64,000 nucleotides of DNA, from contig CP136061.1 of NCBI GenBank assembly GCA_032622095.1, forward strand, positions 51,163,762 through 51,227,761, written 5' to 3'. The DNA is from Siphonodentalium dalli. Its lineage: Eukaryota > Mollusca > Scaphopoda > Gadilida > Siphonodentaliidae. Position 1 is the stretch's first letter. Each line of letters opens with the position of its first letter. Made by a program: the position numbers and the translations under genes. Shown here piece after piece: positions 12,312 through 23,308 of the stretch. The notes beneath the pieces were generated by a model. That model was not told the DNA's origin, searched no databases, and worked only from the letters and a program-made list of their open reading frames with translations.

Positions 12312-12417
12312 TTGATAGTAAGCGGTCTCACAACTCTGTATGTGCATGGCTTCCCTCCTCTATGTTTCACTGTCACTCGCTTTTATTATACTATATCTCT
12401 CCTGGCCCTTCCTCCTA
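12312..12417 (+). repeat. Duplicated segment A, copy 1 (interrupted by a Helitron-like element)
   Basis: Matches 13083-13195: aattgatag, ggtctc.caactctgta, gtgcatggcttccc, the tatactatatctctyctsg block and ccttcctccta. In copy 2 this segment runs straight into an (AT)n tract. In copy 1 it is separated from its (TA)n tract by about 508 bp that ends in a Helitron-like terminus. Confidence 0.8.
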
Positions 12418-12924
12418 GGCCTATTAGTTTGCTCGTGCGGCGTGACCTTGACATTGAAATTTGGTCATTTCAAGGTCAAACGCCCGAGTATCACGGGATT
12501 TCGATGAAAATTAGTGTCTAGGGATATTGTCGTATGGGGAGTCTCATAAGCATATTCATTTGCCCGTGCGACGTGACATTGACCTTGAAATCGGGTCAAT
12601 TGAATGTCAAATCGCCAATTTTGATGGCATTTCTACGAAATTTTATACATAGGGTTACTTTTGTCCACTGGGTGTTTTGGACGGGTCAAATCGTGACACC
12701 GACCTGACCTTCAAAATGATCAATTCAAGGTCAAATCGGGTAAAACCGGATGGATTTCGATGGGTACGTTTGTCGGGTACTTTTGTCCGGGCAGTGTTTT
12801 GGACGGGTCAAATCGTGACCCCACCTGGCATTGACCTTCAAAATGGACAATTCAAAGTAAAATCGCGCAATTCGCCGAAAAGCAGAGGGGGAAACAGCCC
12901 GGACGAAGACGGGTCCATCTGCTA

Positions 12925-12925
<1 letters not shown>
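12418..12925 (+). mobile_element. Helitron-like element inserted next to an (AT)n tract
   Basis: The 3' terminus has a GC hairpin (CCCG 12898-12901, CGGG 12910-12913), a short spacer, CTAG at 12922-12925 and then T, as expected of a Helitron 3' end inserted between A and T. The body holds diverged ~120-bp units with tttggacgggtcaaatcgtg and gaccttcaaaatg. The left boundary is set by comparison with the uninterrupted duplicate at 13083-13222: homology stops after cctccta and resumes in the TA tract. The 5' end starts ggcc rather than the usual TC, so it may be truncated or of another Helitron subtype. No proteins are encoded; the ORFs are repeat translations. Confidence 0.65.

Positions 12926-12961
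<36 letters not shown>
12926..12961. repeat. (TA)n microsatellite
   Basis: Uninterrupted TA dinucleotide run directly after the Helitron-like CTAG end. The second copy of the same tract is at 13196-13224. Confidence 0.95.
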
Positions 12962-12964
<3 letters not shown>

Positions 12965-13191
12965 CTTATTAATTTTCTCTCCTGCTCATTCTCTATCTGC
13001 TTCTCGCGACACTATCATTACCATATATTTCCATTCCTTCCCGTCCGACACCTTTATCCAAGCAATGGCGAGGGGTGTGATAGTAAATTGATAGAAATTG
13101 GTCTCTCAACTCTGTACGTGCATGGCTTCCCCCTATGCCCCCCCCCCACTCACTCACTCCTCTTATACTATATCTCTTCTCGCCATTCCTC

Positions 13192-13224
<33 letters not shown>

Positions 13225-13345
13225 TTCTTATTCATTTTCTCTCCTGCTCATTCTCTATCTGCTTCTCGCGACACGATCATTACCATTACATATATTTCCA
13301 TTCCTTCCCACCGACACCCTTATCCAAGCAATGGTTAGGGTGTGG
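12962..13345 (+). repeat. Duplicated segments B, A, (AT)n, B
   Basis: B copy 1 (12962-13080) and B copy 2 (13225-13345) share tttcttatt.attttctctc, ctgctcattctctatctgct, tctcgcgaca, atatttccattccttcc and ttatccaagcaatgg. A copy 2 (13083-13195) and an (AT)n tract (13196-13224) lie between them. The order A-(TA)-B-A-(AT)-B shows a tandem duplication with a period of about 265 bp. Confidence 0.85.
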
Positions 13346-13829
13346 AGCAAAAGGGGCGCAAACTTAATACCACCCGGGCATGTTGTTCAATCCCCTTTCC
13401 AATACACATGTCTATACTATATTGTCAACACTTTTGTTAAATATTTATATATGTTACTCGTATTTGGATTAGAATAAATTGTTTACACTAATGGATACAT
13501 TCAGATAAATCAATCTGCTTGATACCACAACAGTATATGCAACATAAACAATGACCACATCATATACAACAAATGTGTATATCCCTCATAAGGATGTCAG
13601 GTGATTGTCAAAGTCGAAATGTATTCTCGTTTTCGCATAGACACATATCACCATGCTTTCCAGATAGGGGACATTTCCCATGTACAACCTAACTTGAATC
13701 GCGAAAGTGTAATTCTTGAAAGTGTCAACTCAAAACACACGCATAAGCTAAGATATACCTGTATCTTTTTAACTTCATATATGCGTATTCCCATAAAAAG
13801 AATAACTTAGGCCTTACCCATATAAAAAT
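13346..13829. other. Unannotated stretch
   Basis: AT-rich spacer. No gene or repeat boundary recognised. Confidence 0.4.
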
Positions 13830-14585
13830 GTACCTGGGTAAATCCACCCAGGTTTTTTGGGCCGAAACCCAGGTAAAAATCTATCTACCAAGACATCCAC
13901 CAACCATTAAGACCCCGCGAAACCTGGGTTTTACCATGATTTACCCACCTGAAACTGGATAAAAACCCTGGTATGGATAAACCTGGGTGTAATTACCCAG
14001 GTGACCACACCCAGGTGTACCCTACCTGGGTGTTTCCCCACCCAGGTGTACCATGGTGTTATTCACCCAGGTTTACCCTGATGTTTCCTACCTGGGTGTT
14101 TCCCACCCAGGTTACCTTGGTGTTATTCACCCAGGTGTACCCTGGTGTTTCCTACCTGGGTGTTTCCCACACAGGTTACCTTGGTGTTATTCACCCAGGT
14201 GTACCCTGGTGTTTCCTACCTGGGTGTTTTCCACCCAGGTGTACCTTGGTGTTATTCACCCAGGTGTTTCCTACCTGGGTGTTCCCCACCCAGGTGTACC
14301 TTGATGTTTCCAACCCAGGTGTACCTTGGTGTTTTCTTACGCCGGTGTACCTTCACTACCTTGGTGTTTTCTTACCCAGGTGGATTTCCCATTGAGATGC
14401 ACCTGGGTTAGAAAACCCCAAGGTACACCTGGGTAAGAAAACACCAAGGTACACCTGGGTAAGAAAACACCAAGGTACAACTGGGTGGGAAACGCCAAGG
14501 TACACATGGGTAGGAAACACCAAGGAACACCTGGGTGAATAACACCAAGGTACACCTGGGTGGGGATACCAAAGTGAAATGATGA
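13830..14585. repeat. CCTGGGT/ACCCAGG minisatellite that folds into a large hairpin
   Basis: A ~21-bp motif with an acccaggtgtaccttggtgt core is repeated many times, at first in alternating orientation. Copies mostly read forward up to about 14385 and as the reverse complement (aacaccaaggtacacctggg) from about 14401 to 14570. The turn-over point is near 14386-14400. The long frames read in all phases (for example 13973-14395) are rich in V, P, W, C and F only because they translate the repeat. Confidence 0.9.
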
Positions 14586-15898
14586 GGATGGCAATGAAGT
14601 AGATTTTGATGGGATGCAGGGGTATTGTTATCAATGGAGTTGTTTTAGTATAATAGAACATTAAGGAAACTGATTGTGCAGCAATACAAGTTTATTCAAG
14701 GACAACAAACTAACTAAAGATAAAATACATGTATAGAAACACATGTAATATATAAATATATAAACTCATTAAACTGCATGGGTTAAAACTTACTGACAAA
14801 AAGAGTTGGGTTAAAATTTTGATTAAAAAACACTTGCAAAGTCCCTCTTCATACATGTATATGGTATGTTAGGCAAGTTACATGTACATGTAGTTGCAAT
14901 GTATAACGGTACATGACATACCGGTGGACACAAAAATCATTATTTTAGTTCCAATGTCATTTACCAGAATACATGTACATGTTGTACCTTGCAACTACAT
15001 CTACAGTGAGGTAGTTTTGTCTCATTTAAACTTTCTAAATGGGTTTCTCCCTTTGAATGACATAAACTAATGAGAGTATACACATGAGCTGTGGTGTGAA
15101 ATACACACCAAAAAATTATTTCTTAGTCTGAGGACATGTTTCCTGTCATTATCTTACTGCTTACAAATATAGATTTGTAATAATGTGCTGTAATGCTCCA
15201 GAAATAGTCATATTTTGTCCTGGTTCATAAGAACATATTATTTCTTAGTGTTAGAAGGACATGTTGTCTGTTATTATTTGACTCATAAACCCCCAAATGT
15301 ACATGTAAACAGAACATTTGGGAAAGAGACACACCATCTTTATCCTTTTTTATATCAGTACTCAGTAGCAATATTGATCAGATAGCAAAATATGCTATAA
15401 ATAGATTTCAGATGGTAGAGATTAAACAATCACATTAATTGCACCAACTCGAAACAGTTAACATACCCTGTAGAATACAGACTATGATCAAGGAGGGTGT
15501 CACACACACCCCACCCCGCTTTGGTATGTGATATTCAAGCCATTTTCAGGCGGTATGCTATATACATGTACATACCCAATGTTATCTGGTACTAGGATTT
15601 CACACGGCAATATAACCGGCATTCACGATTCAGCAAAAAGGCTAGTATGCAGATATAATAGCAGAAAATTATACAAATTTTGAGTACATTCCAGCTTAAA
15701 CAGACCCAAGTGATATATTTTTATCTAATTCAGTCTAATGGCTCTTGATATGTTGATGTTTTGGATACTATTTCAGCAAATGTGAGAAAAAGTGGCTTCA
15801 TTGGGGCATCAGCTTGTCTGAAAAATATATCAAGGTCCCCTAAATCCGATACTACATTTCAGAACAATCCAACCAGTGTCCCATGAAATGGTGGATAA
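14586..15898. other. Unannotated stretch rich in ACATGTA palindromes
   Basis: No gene found. Short palindromes of the tacatgtacatgta type recur, for example near 14727, 14882, 14971 and 15565. They continue at high density to about 24 kb. Confidence 0.5.
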
Positions 15899-16128
15899 TA
15901 AACTATCATACCAAATTTGATTCAGATTTGATCACACAAACTAAAATTATGATGCGGAAACCAGAAATTAACACGATTCTAAGTCGAAAAAGGGCCATAA
16001 CTCTCGCAAAAATGGGCGGAGCACACCCATATTCGAACTTGACCTGTATTTTGGTCTGATAAACTTACATACCACATTTGGTTCAGATATGATCACACAA
16101 ACTGAAGTTATCATCCGGAAACCTACAA
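15899..16128 (+). repeat. Direct repeat, two ~65-bp copies with period ~166 bp
   Basis: Copies at about 15899-15963 and 16065-16128 share ataccaaatttgattcag-like sequence, gatcacacaaact, aagttat.at.cggaaacc. The block between them has agggccataactctcgcaaa. This style of interspersed repeat is, as far as I recall, frequent in molluscan genomes. Confidence 0.65.
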
Positions 16129-16152
16129 TTTTCAAAGTTTAAATGTCTATTA

Positions 16153-16539
16153 GGCGACACCAATTTTTAAGTCTGGTTTACGAACATGTGGGCTGATGTG
16201 GGGAGAAAAAAGTAGATGCAGGAGGGAAAAAAATAAAAATAAAAAAAATTGTCCCCCAATTTATATCAAGTAAATCTTGAAATTTTACATAAATTTTACA
16301 AAAATTGTGAAAAAAAACTTTTTGAATGAAATTCTCAACCAAACAAGACATTTCTTGTCATGAAATACATGAAAATATGGATCTGCAAATGATCATAAGC
16401 AGAACCTGATGCGACAGCACATGAAAATCAGTACGCGTGTAAAAAAAAATTTGGACAAAAAAGTATTATTTTTTTTTCATGAAATGGAAAAAAAGTTGTA
16501 GGAGGTGTTCGTAAACCGGACTTAAAAATTGGTGTCGCC
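16153..16539 (+). mobile_element. PIF/Harbinger-type MITE, copy 1 (387 bp)
   Basis: Terminal inverted repeats of about 34 bp begin GGCGACACCAATTTTTAAGT and end with the complement. They are flanked by TTA on both sides (16150-16152 and 16540-16542). A 3-bp TWA target duplication with ends beginning GG is the signature of the PIF/Harbinger superfamily. The interior is A-rich and non-coding. A second copy lies in the opposite orientation at 23309-23692. Confidence 0.85.
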
Positions 16540-16569
16540 TTATGTGTATATAACTCATATAGCTAAATA

Positions 16570-17507
16570 TTAAAGGTGCTCAATCAGATTCGATGGTCCC
16601 CATATAATTAGATTCCAACAACAACATTTTTTTTAGAAATGCTGCTTCAGTTATCAGAATCGATTAATTGCCCAAAAATAATGCTAACCACTGTCAACTA
16701 CATGTATAGTATAAAATTGCCTGATACGTTATATTTATCAACATGCTGTTCGACGAAGTTTGACCTTATTATCAACACAAAGCCTCTTCATTTTAGAGTT
16801 ATCCATCTTCATCCGCAATTTGGTCTGAGACCGTCGGCTCGTCAAATTTTTCTGGGCCACTATTAAGTATCGATGGTGATAAATATTAAAATTTCAAAAA
16901 TCGATATCTAATAACTCTGAGCTTTGATACATGTAGGTGGGTCCCTCGACTTGATTAAAATATTTTTACCCCCCCCCGATTCCATATACATGTATATGTA
17001 AATAGCAAATGAGGGGCACTTAATCGGATTATGCATCTTTAAACTGTATTTGAATTTAAAGATGCATAATCCGATTAAGGGCCCCCTGAATTAATGCTCG
17101 CACATTATTATTTATTTGGACTTGGGGGGTAAAAGATATTTGGTACGAGTCGAGGAACCCACCACCTATCAAATCTCAGAGTTATTAGATATCAATTTTT
17201 GAAATATACTATTTTTCACGATCAAGAATTAATAGTGGCCCACGGTCTCGGACAAAATTTCAGATGAAGATGGATAACTCTAAAATCAAGAGGCTTTCTG
17301 TTGATAATAAGGCCAAATTTTGTAGAACAACATGTTGATAAATAACATATGTCAGGCAATTGTATACTTTAGTTGACAGTGGTTAGCATTATTTTAGGGC
17401 AATTAATCAATTCTGATACCGTTACTGAAGCAGCCTTTCTAAATACAAATGTATGATGTTGGAATCTGATTATATGGGTATCATCGAACCGGATTGAGTA
17501 CCTTTAA
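16570..17507. mobile_element. 938-bp foldback element with TTAAAGG ends
   Basis: Almost the whole element is one inverted repeat, with arms about 16570-17040 and 17057-17507 around a ~16-bp loop. The ends read TTAAAGGTGCTCAATC on the left and GATTGAGTACCTTTAA on the right. TTAA at the ends recalls the piggyBac target, but no transposase is present. The arms have diverged by substitutions and small indels, so insertion is not recent. The open frame 16639-16866 lies wholly inside one arm and is not a gene. Confidence 0.8.
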
Positions 17508-18116
17508 AATGAACTGTATCCAGTATAAACATGTTAAACCTGATAATTAATTAGAGCATGCAGTCCCTGTTGACATGCGGTATCCGCTGGTAACCTTACC
17601 ACAGTAATATGTGTTAACTGTGATAACCAAGTTAATTGTTTTTACCACAAAAATTCTTAATTCTATCTAGACATTTTGAAACAATAAAAAAAAATTCTGG
17701 TGTGGTTACAATGTCAACTTTAAAACAAAATTCATATAAACATCGCATGAAAAATACAGCCTAACTGCAAATGCGAGGTGGACCACATTCTGCGGCGGTA
17801 TAACTGACTGCGGTTGATCGCATGAACACGCCTGAATACTGCAGTAATACCCGAGTAATATAAGGCGAGTTGATTAATTAAAGCATAGCTGAAATTTTGC
17901 ATGTATGTTCTATAGACTTTGTTGGGAAAGAGAATATAGCTGTTCGACAATGTTAATCCTGATGAGCTAAGTTAGAAATTTTTCAATCGAAACCTCATAA
18001 AAAAAAATATAAATTCAGTTCTCAATTTTCGAACACTTCTAGGAAATTGTTCAAAACTATTGTTAAAAGATGCCCATTCGATTTGACACTGTAAATATAC
18101 CCTGTTCAAGTGTTAC
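17508..18116. other. Unannotated stretch
   Basis: AT-rich spacer without a recognisable gene or repeat. Confidence 0.4.
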
Positions 18117-18225
18117 TGCTAATGTGCTATGATGCGGTTGGGTCCTGCTTAATTGCTATGAATTGCACTACCCGCATCATAGCAATTCAGCAGGACCACC
18201 AGCATCATAGCATATTAGCAGGACC
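18117..18225. repeat. Inverted repeat around tgctaatgtgctatgatg
   Basis: The left part (18117-18134) returns inverted as catcatagcatattagca at 18203-18220. Inner sequences gctatgaattg and catcatagcaattc also pair, and gtcctgct / agcaggac recurs. A related fragment (catcatagcacattagcagg) occurs at about 63519-63538, so this is a dispersed family. Confidence 0.65.
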
Positions 18226-18648
18226 ACTTGGCCAGTGGTAAAGTAGTTTGTTTTCCATAAGGATATGTGTTTTCAAATAATCATGTAATGATATCTAACA
18301 TACATGTATATGATCCCATTTATAGGTTTTATTCATCACGGCCAGATAAACTTTGTATACAGACAGTTTTACCAAACTTAGAATTTTTATTAGGTGCTTT
18401 CATTGTAGCTGTAATTACTAGTATTAAAAGAGTGCTCAATAAAGTTTGTTTTATCATTTATGCTCATTTGGAATTTGGATGCTATTTAATTCTGTTTATC
18501 TATATAATTGGCTGCACTGCTAAATTTTGACTCATTTCAGTCATTTGATGTCAGTACATGTAGTTGTCCATCGAAATGGCGAACACAACCAAAGACAAAT
18601 TACAAGAGGAAAGACAACAAATAAATTTGATGTGCACTAAAACAGATA

Positions 18649-18810
18649 CAGTAGTGCCCTAAGAAATCGACCCCTTAACCACAGCAGAATTATGTGTAAC
18701 TTTTCAGGATTTAGTCGGATATATGGCTTGTTGCCATTCATCGGAAAGCTCTCCCCGAGTTACCCGTAATTCTGCTGTGGTTAAGGAGTCGATTAATTAG
18801 AGCATTACTG
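18649..18810. mobile_element. Tc1/mariner-type palindromic MITE, copy 1 (162 bp)
   Basis: Flanked by TA on both sides (18647-18648 and 18811-18812), with ends CAGTAGTGCCC and GCATTACTG. The interior includes ccacagcagaattatgtgta and its complement near the right end. TA duplication and CAGT ends fit Tc1/mariner. One arm lacks part of the sequence present in the copy at 20152-20368. Confidence 0.8.
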
Positions 18811-18812
18811 TA

Positions 18813-20151
18813 GTTACAAATGTATGTCTAGCCTCCTGTTGTGTCACTAATAAGATCTTTAATTCACATACGGTACACATGTACATGTACTATATACCCG
18901 TTCAAGCGTTTACAAGTGTCAGTCATCGAGAAACTGACCAAAAGTTTTGGTAGTATATAATATAGGCTAGCACTGCACTTGGGCTACATGTACATGTACT
19001 GTAAGTGATTATAATGTACTATTTTTATATTCTGCCGTGAAAGTGTTGCTGAATGAAATTTAAGTTTACCCCGATATTCTAAGTCCGCTCGACTAAGATG
19101 GGTTTTTTCTCGAAAACTGATATCTGAATATACATGTACGTCTTCCACTGGTTGGTATTCCCTCTAAATTGACTAATTTTAACTGATTAGATTAGCCCTG
19201 GCATGGAAAACTCTAACTGTTATAGCCCGATGAGCGGTTTACTGCAAACAGCGGTGATGATATGATGACCAGCGTTGTGCATGGCATATGTTGATCCAGG
19301 TAAGAATGCTACCATACATGTACATTCCAAACATTCAGTTTGGCGTGTTTGAGACCGGTGGCACAAGGGCAGCAGAATCAATTAAAATTTCTCTTATTGT
19401 AGTGTAGTACATGTACATGAATAGTACCGGTAGTACAGCATACAAAGAGGTATATAGTACCGGCACATGTACATGTATTCTCTCTGTTTTCACACATGTT
19501 TTTTTTTCAATTTAACAACATGAGTCTTTTATGACACATACTAAAGTGAAAGTAGGCCTACATGTATATAATGTGCACACAGTATACAGGTACATGTACT
19601 GATATATTACATTGCAATACAGTCCGAGTACAATGATATAGCAAAATTATGCATAGTAGAATAACAACCTTTTGTACAAACAGTCCTGACAATGATATAC
19701 CGGGATATCATGGTGATAGTTCATACATTTGGAATTACCGAATACCCGAGTTTGTGGTTAGACCGCTTCATGCGATGTTTATGTGAATGTTTAGTTTTAA
19801 GTCGGCATTGCATACGGTAGTCCTAAAAGAGAATAGCAAATGTCGGTCAGTGACCAACTTCTTATGTTTATGCAATCGATACAATCCGGTTCTGCTTTTG
19901 ATGTCCAGTTCGATATTTGTGATGTGTTCTTGTGCAAAAATATAATTCTAACTAATGCGCCAAAAATCAGGTTTATAAATTTATCCATTCTTGAGCAAGA
20001 GCAACTCGTAAAACTTGTATGGCATAACATTCCAAACTGAGTATTTCTGCTATCGAACCATATGATAATAATGTTGAACCGGACATCGAAATCTGAACCG
20101 CATTTATGGATTGCAGCACGTGATGTTGAATAAACAGTTATAGAGGATATA
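18813..20151. other. Unannotated stretch with many ACATGTA motifs
   Basis: No gene identified. The 66-codon frame at 19840-20040 (+) has no recognisable domain. Palindromic acatgtacatgta-type motifs occur repeatedly, for example near 18876, 18989, 19315, 19411, 19464 and 19590. Confidence 0.45.
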
Positions 20152-20368
20152 CAGTAATGCTCTAATTAATCGACTCCTTAACTACAGCAGAATTATGGGT
20201 AACTTTTCAGGATTTAGTCGGAAATATGGGTTGATGCCATTCATCGGAAAGCTCTCGGTGAGAGCTTTCCGATGAATGGCAACAAGCCATATTTCGGACT
20301 AAATCCTGAAAAGTTACCCATAATTCTGCTGTAGTTAAGGAGTCGATTAATTAGCTCTAGAATTACTG
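20152..20368. mobile_element. Tc1/mariner-type palindromic MITE, copy 2 (217 bp)
   Basis: Near-perfect palindrome with TA on both sides (20150-20151 and 20369-20370), ends CAGTAATGCTC and ATTACTG. The centre is gctctcggtgagagc. It shares taatcgactccttaac, cagcagaattat, ttttcaggatttagtcgga and gccattcatcggaaagctct with 18649-18810. It is the fuller copy; the right end carries a small extra ctaga stretch. Confidence 0.88.
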
Positions 20369-21479
20369 TAACATGGTTTATAATATACAAATGTATACTG
20401 TATGGGAAACATCAGAGGTTTACAAAGTAATAAAAACAGTTGATTTGTTCTTTATTCTTGTGGTTATATACACGTACATACATGTATTCTAAAAATAAAT
20501 GTCCTTTACAACGTGGATCAATGAAATGCGGTTGTTGAATTTAAAATGCATTGAGGGTGCATTGTGTCACGCCACTTTGTAAATGCCTTAATGACAGCAT
20601 TTAAATTAAATGCACTGCATTGGGAATAATCGCAGTCGCATTGAAATTACCGATCATTGCGCCGAAAAAGTATACTAGTATGAACACCCAAATAACGATA
20701 CGATAGTGAATAGTGTATTTTGCAATTTTAGTTTTAATTTTGTTTAATTTAAATTCACGTCTGAATAATTCTGTGTTATTTTCCCACTCCTGGTGTACAT
20801 GTATATGTTCGGAATCGGACATTCATGATGTAGTTTTCCATTCAAAATGGAATAAACATAAATAAACACTGTTGACATTAATTGTTTTATAATCAGAATC
20901 TGAGAATCATGATTCTCATTTTGATTCTAGTAAAGAGTCTTGATTCCCTGTAGAAAGTGAAGCACTAACATTTTGATTATTGCAAAAAATCTGATGGATT
21001 TTAAGGCCTGCATCAAGACATTTGTTTGTGAATAAATCAAGGTAAATGTGTTAAAATATGAACGCATTTACAAATGCGTTGCTCCAAAATCGCAAAGTAG
21101 ATTCGAACATGTGGTCAATTTTCTAAGAAATGTGTGAGTGGTCTGTACATGTACATACATGTAAGTTACGTGACCAACTACACGAGGAGTCTTGGGACAC
21201 AATCAATGAGGACGTTTGTACTAAAAAATATTTTTTTACGCAAGGAACGAACACAAGGCCACTTTCTTAATTTATATTATGAGCCAACAAGACAGATCGT
21301 AAATCGCTGTTATATGACAATATATGTGGCCATCATAATGGTCGACAGGCATGACGCCAACAAAAACCAATCTGTCAGGCCAATATAAAGAAGTCGCGAC
21401 TTATTGCTGGTGGAACCTATTAAAGGCATCGTTCCATTTCGTTAGTAACAACTTACATGTAACATTCACCTCCACCTCT
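20369..21479. other. Unannotated stretch
   Basis: No gene or transposon boundary recognised. The frames at 20601-20822 (-) and 21134-21388 (+) have no recognisable domain. Confidence 0.45.
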
Positions 21480-21600
21480 TTACTCTTGGGCTCCAAATAA
21501 ACATGCATGCACCAGCTGCATCCACGTTTATTATTTTTCTTGGGAAATCCCCCCCCCCCTGCACAGTGTTTATTTGGGTCTGCACGTTTATTAATATTTT
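21480..21600 (-). repeat. Dispersed repeat with a C-run, copy 1
   Basis: Contains ttactcttgggctccaaat, a C10 run and tatttgggtctgcacgttta. The copy at 22294-22403 has the same parts (cctgcactttcatttggagc, C9 runs, tatttgggtctg), partly in the opposite order, which suggests an internally symmetrical element. Confidence 0.6.
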
Positions 21601-21907
21601 GAAGCTATGAAAATTTAAATCAGCACAAATTCAAGATTTCTATATGATTCACATGTAAAAATGATCAACACGTCTACATTAGTTACTAGCTAAACAAGAC
21701 ATTGTGTCATATGTGTATACTTTACTGTGAAATTGCGTTTCTTCCGTTCTCCATGAACGGATTCTCAAAATGTTTGGTTTTCCAAAAAACAAGGATTCGA
21801 ACTGTCTGAACTGAACTCCATGCGTTCGTTTAAATAGATGAATAAATAGTGGGAAAGACATACAATCCTAGTTCATAATGAATTTAAGTATATAAATATA
21901 AATAATA

Positions 21908-22010
21908 AACGGCGGATTCAACGTGGTCATCAGCAAACTCCGCATGAACCCCGAAGTTTGCTGATTTTTTCTCGCGGTCAAAACCCCATGACCGCATTGA
22001 AACCGCCGTT
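21908..22010. repeat. 103-bp inverted repeat (MITE-like)
   Basis: Ends AACGGCGG and CCGCCGTT. Inner blocks ttcaacgtggtcat / atgaccgcattgaa and cagcaaact / agtttgctg also pair, so two stems are nested. Confidence 0.7.
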
Positions 22011-22293
22011 CATTTCTTATATGAACAACACAATTTAAGATTGGTGAATTATTTCTTTTGGTTAATTTAATAAACGTACAGGTCTACAGGACCAAATAAC
22101 GATCGTATAGGTGGGAATTTTACCTCGATTTTAATAATCGTACATTAGGCACTCAAGAGTACATATTCAAGTATGTGGCAAACAAAAAAAAACACCACAT
22201 GATACATACATGTACCTGTACTACATGTTGACTCGTATACTTGAACATGCTATAAAAATTATTTGGTTAACCACAGTTGATGTTTTGCTCAGA

Positions 22294-22403
22294 GTTCCCC
22301 CTGCACTATTATTTGGGTCTGTACTTTTATTAACTTTCAATGGAATTTCCCCCCCCCGCACTATTATTTGGGCCTGCACTTTCATTTGGAGCCTGAGAGT
22401 AAG
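22294..22403 (+). repeat. Dispersed repeat with C-runs, copy 2
   Basis: Two sub-units of the form ccccc-(c)tgcactattatttgggtctg followed by gcactttcatttggagcct. Related to 21480-21600. Confidence 0.6.
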
Positions 22404-22440
22404 TTGCATTGACATTTATTTTAACGAATTACCATGCTAA

Positions 22441-23133
22441 GGCCAAAGAAAAAAGATTGTATGTTTCCGGTAACATAGCGAAAAATTTAGGGTAGGTAGG
22501 TAGGGAATTTTTATTATTTTATTTTATTTTGATATTTTTTATCCAGCTGCAGAAATATTGAACTACCTCGACCAAAGTGACATAAAATGCCAACCCGTGC
22601 CATGGGGAAAGTATTACTTGATCAACACAGTGGAAACATACATTAAGATTGATACAAAATCAAACTTACTTCATGCTTACGTATGTTTTTTATTATATCT
22701 AATACCACATTTTCATAAATATGGCTATAAACTTGGTACAAAATTGATGTCACTAACTTTTTATAAGAATTTTACCAATAATACTGCCATTATACCGTAC
22801 ATGTATTGTGACGATTACATCCCATTGTCTGGGGGTAGCCAGTACACCCACCGAGCATGCCTGGTTTTTGGAAACAGTAGCTACATGTATACCCCTAATA
22901 TATGCAGTGATAACCTCTTTACATGTATATATACAGATACACACCCACCATGTCTGTTGATAGTGTTCCATAAGTCCCAAACAAGACATAAAGCAGGCAG
23001 GAGATCCACTCTCATGAAATTAAAATTGCGAAAATTTGACTTTTTCTCAAAATATCAATAAAAAGTTTAGGGTCGGCAGGTTATTTTTAGGGTCGGTCGA
23101 TGTACGGAAACATAGTATCTTTTTTCTTTGGCC
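22441..23133 (+). mobile_element. PIF/Harbinger-type non-autonomous element (693 bp)
   Basis: Ends GGCCAAAGAAAAAAGATTGT and the complementary right end cttttttctttggcc are flanked by TAA on both sides (22438-22440 and 23134-23136). The TIRs extend about 35 bp with matching tatgtttccg. A subterminal gggtaggtaggtaggg / gggtcggcagg repeat lies inside each end. The TAA duplication and GG start match PIF/Harbinger. It carries an open frame (22558-23061), annotated separately. Confidence 0.8.
22558..23061 (+). CDS. Open frame of unknown function inside the 693-bp element (167 codons)
   Basis: The longest open frame in the 5-30 kb part outside the LINE fragments. It fills most of the interior of the 693-bp PIF/Harbinger-type element, from near the left subterminal repeat to the right one. 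The translated protein has no DDE or helix-turn-helix motif that I can recognise; it is rich in Tyr, Leu and Cys and ends with a basic stretch. It may be a degraded piece of captured or transposon coding sequence, or simply chance in a low-stop interval. No splice sites or promoter are evident. Confidence 0.2.
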   Translation: MNYLDQSDIKCQPVPWGKYYLINTVETYIKIDTKSNLLHAYVCFLLYLIPHFHKYGYKLGTKLMSLTFYKNFTNNTAIIPYMYCDDYIPLSGGSQYTHRACLVFGNSSYMYTPNICSDNLFTCIYTDTHPPCLLIVFHKSQTRHKAGRRSTLMKLKLRKFDFFSKYQ

Positions 23134-23308
23134 TAAGGAACATTGCAACTGGTTTGAAGTAACATGACCGCGTTGCGTCAACACTGGAACTGCATTGATG
23201 GTAATTTTCAACATGGTCTCACTGAGGTTCTATCAAATATAAATACTAGTATGGTTGAGGGAGACAATTATTTTGAGAATATGTGAACCTGTGTTAACAT
23301 GAGCCTAA

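Noticed and set aside
13973-14411. Overlapping frames of 83-140 codons encoding a repetitive V/P/W/C/F protein
   Set aside because: All frames and both strands are open because the CCTGGGT minisatellite lacks stops; no start context or unique sequence.
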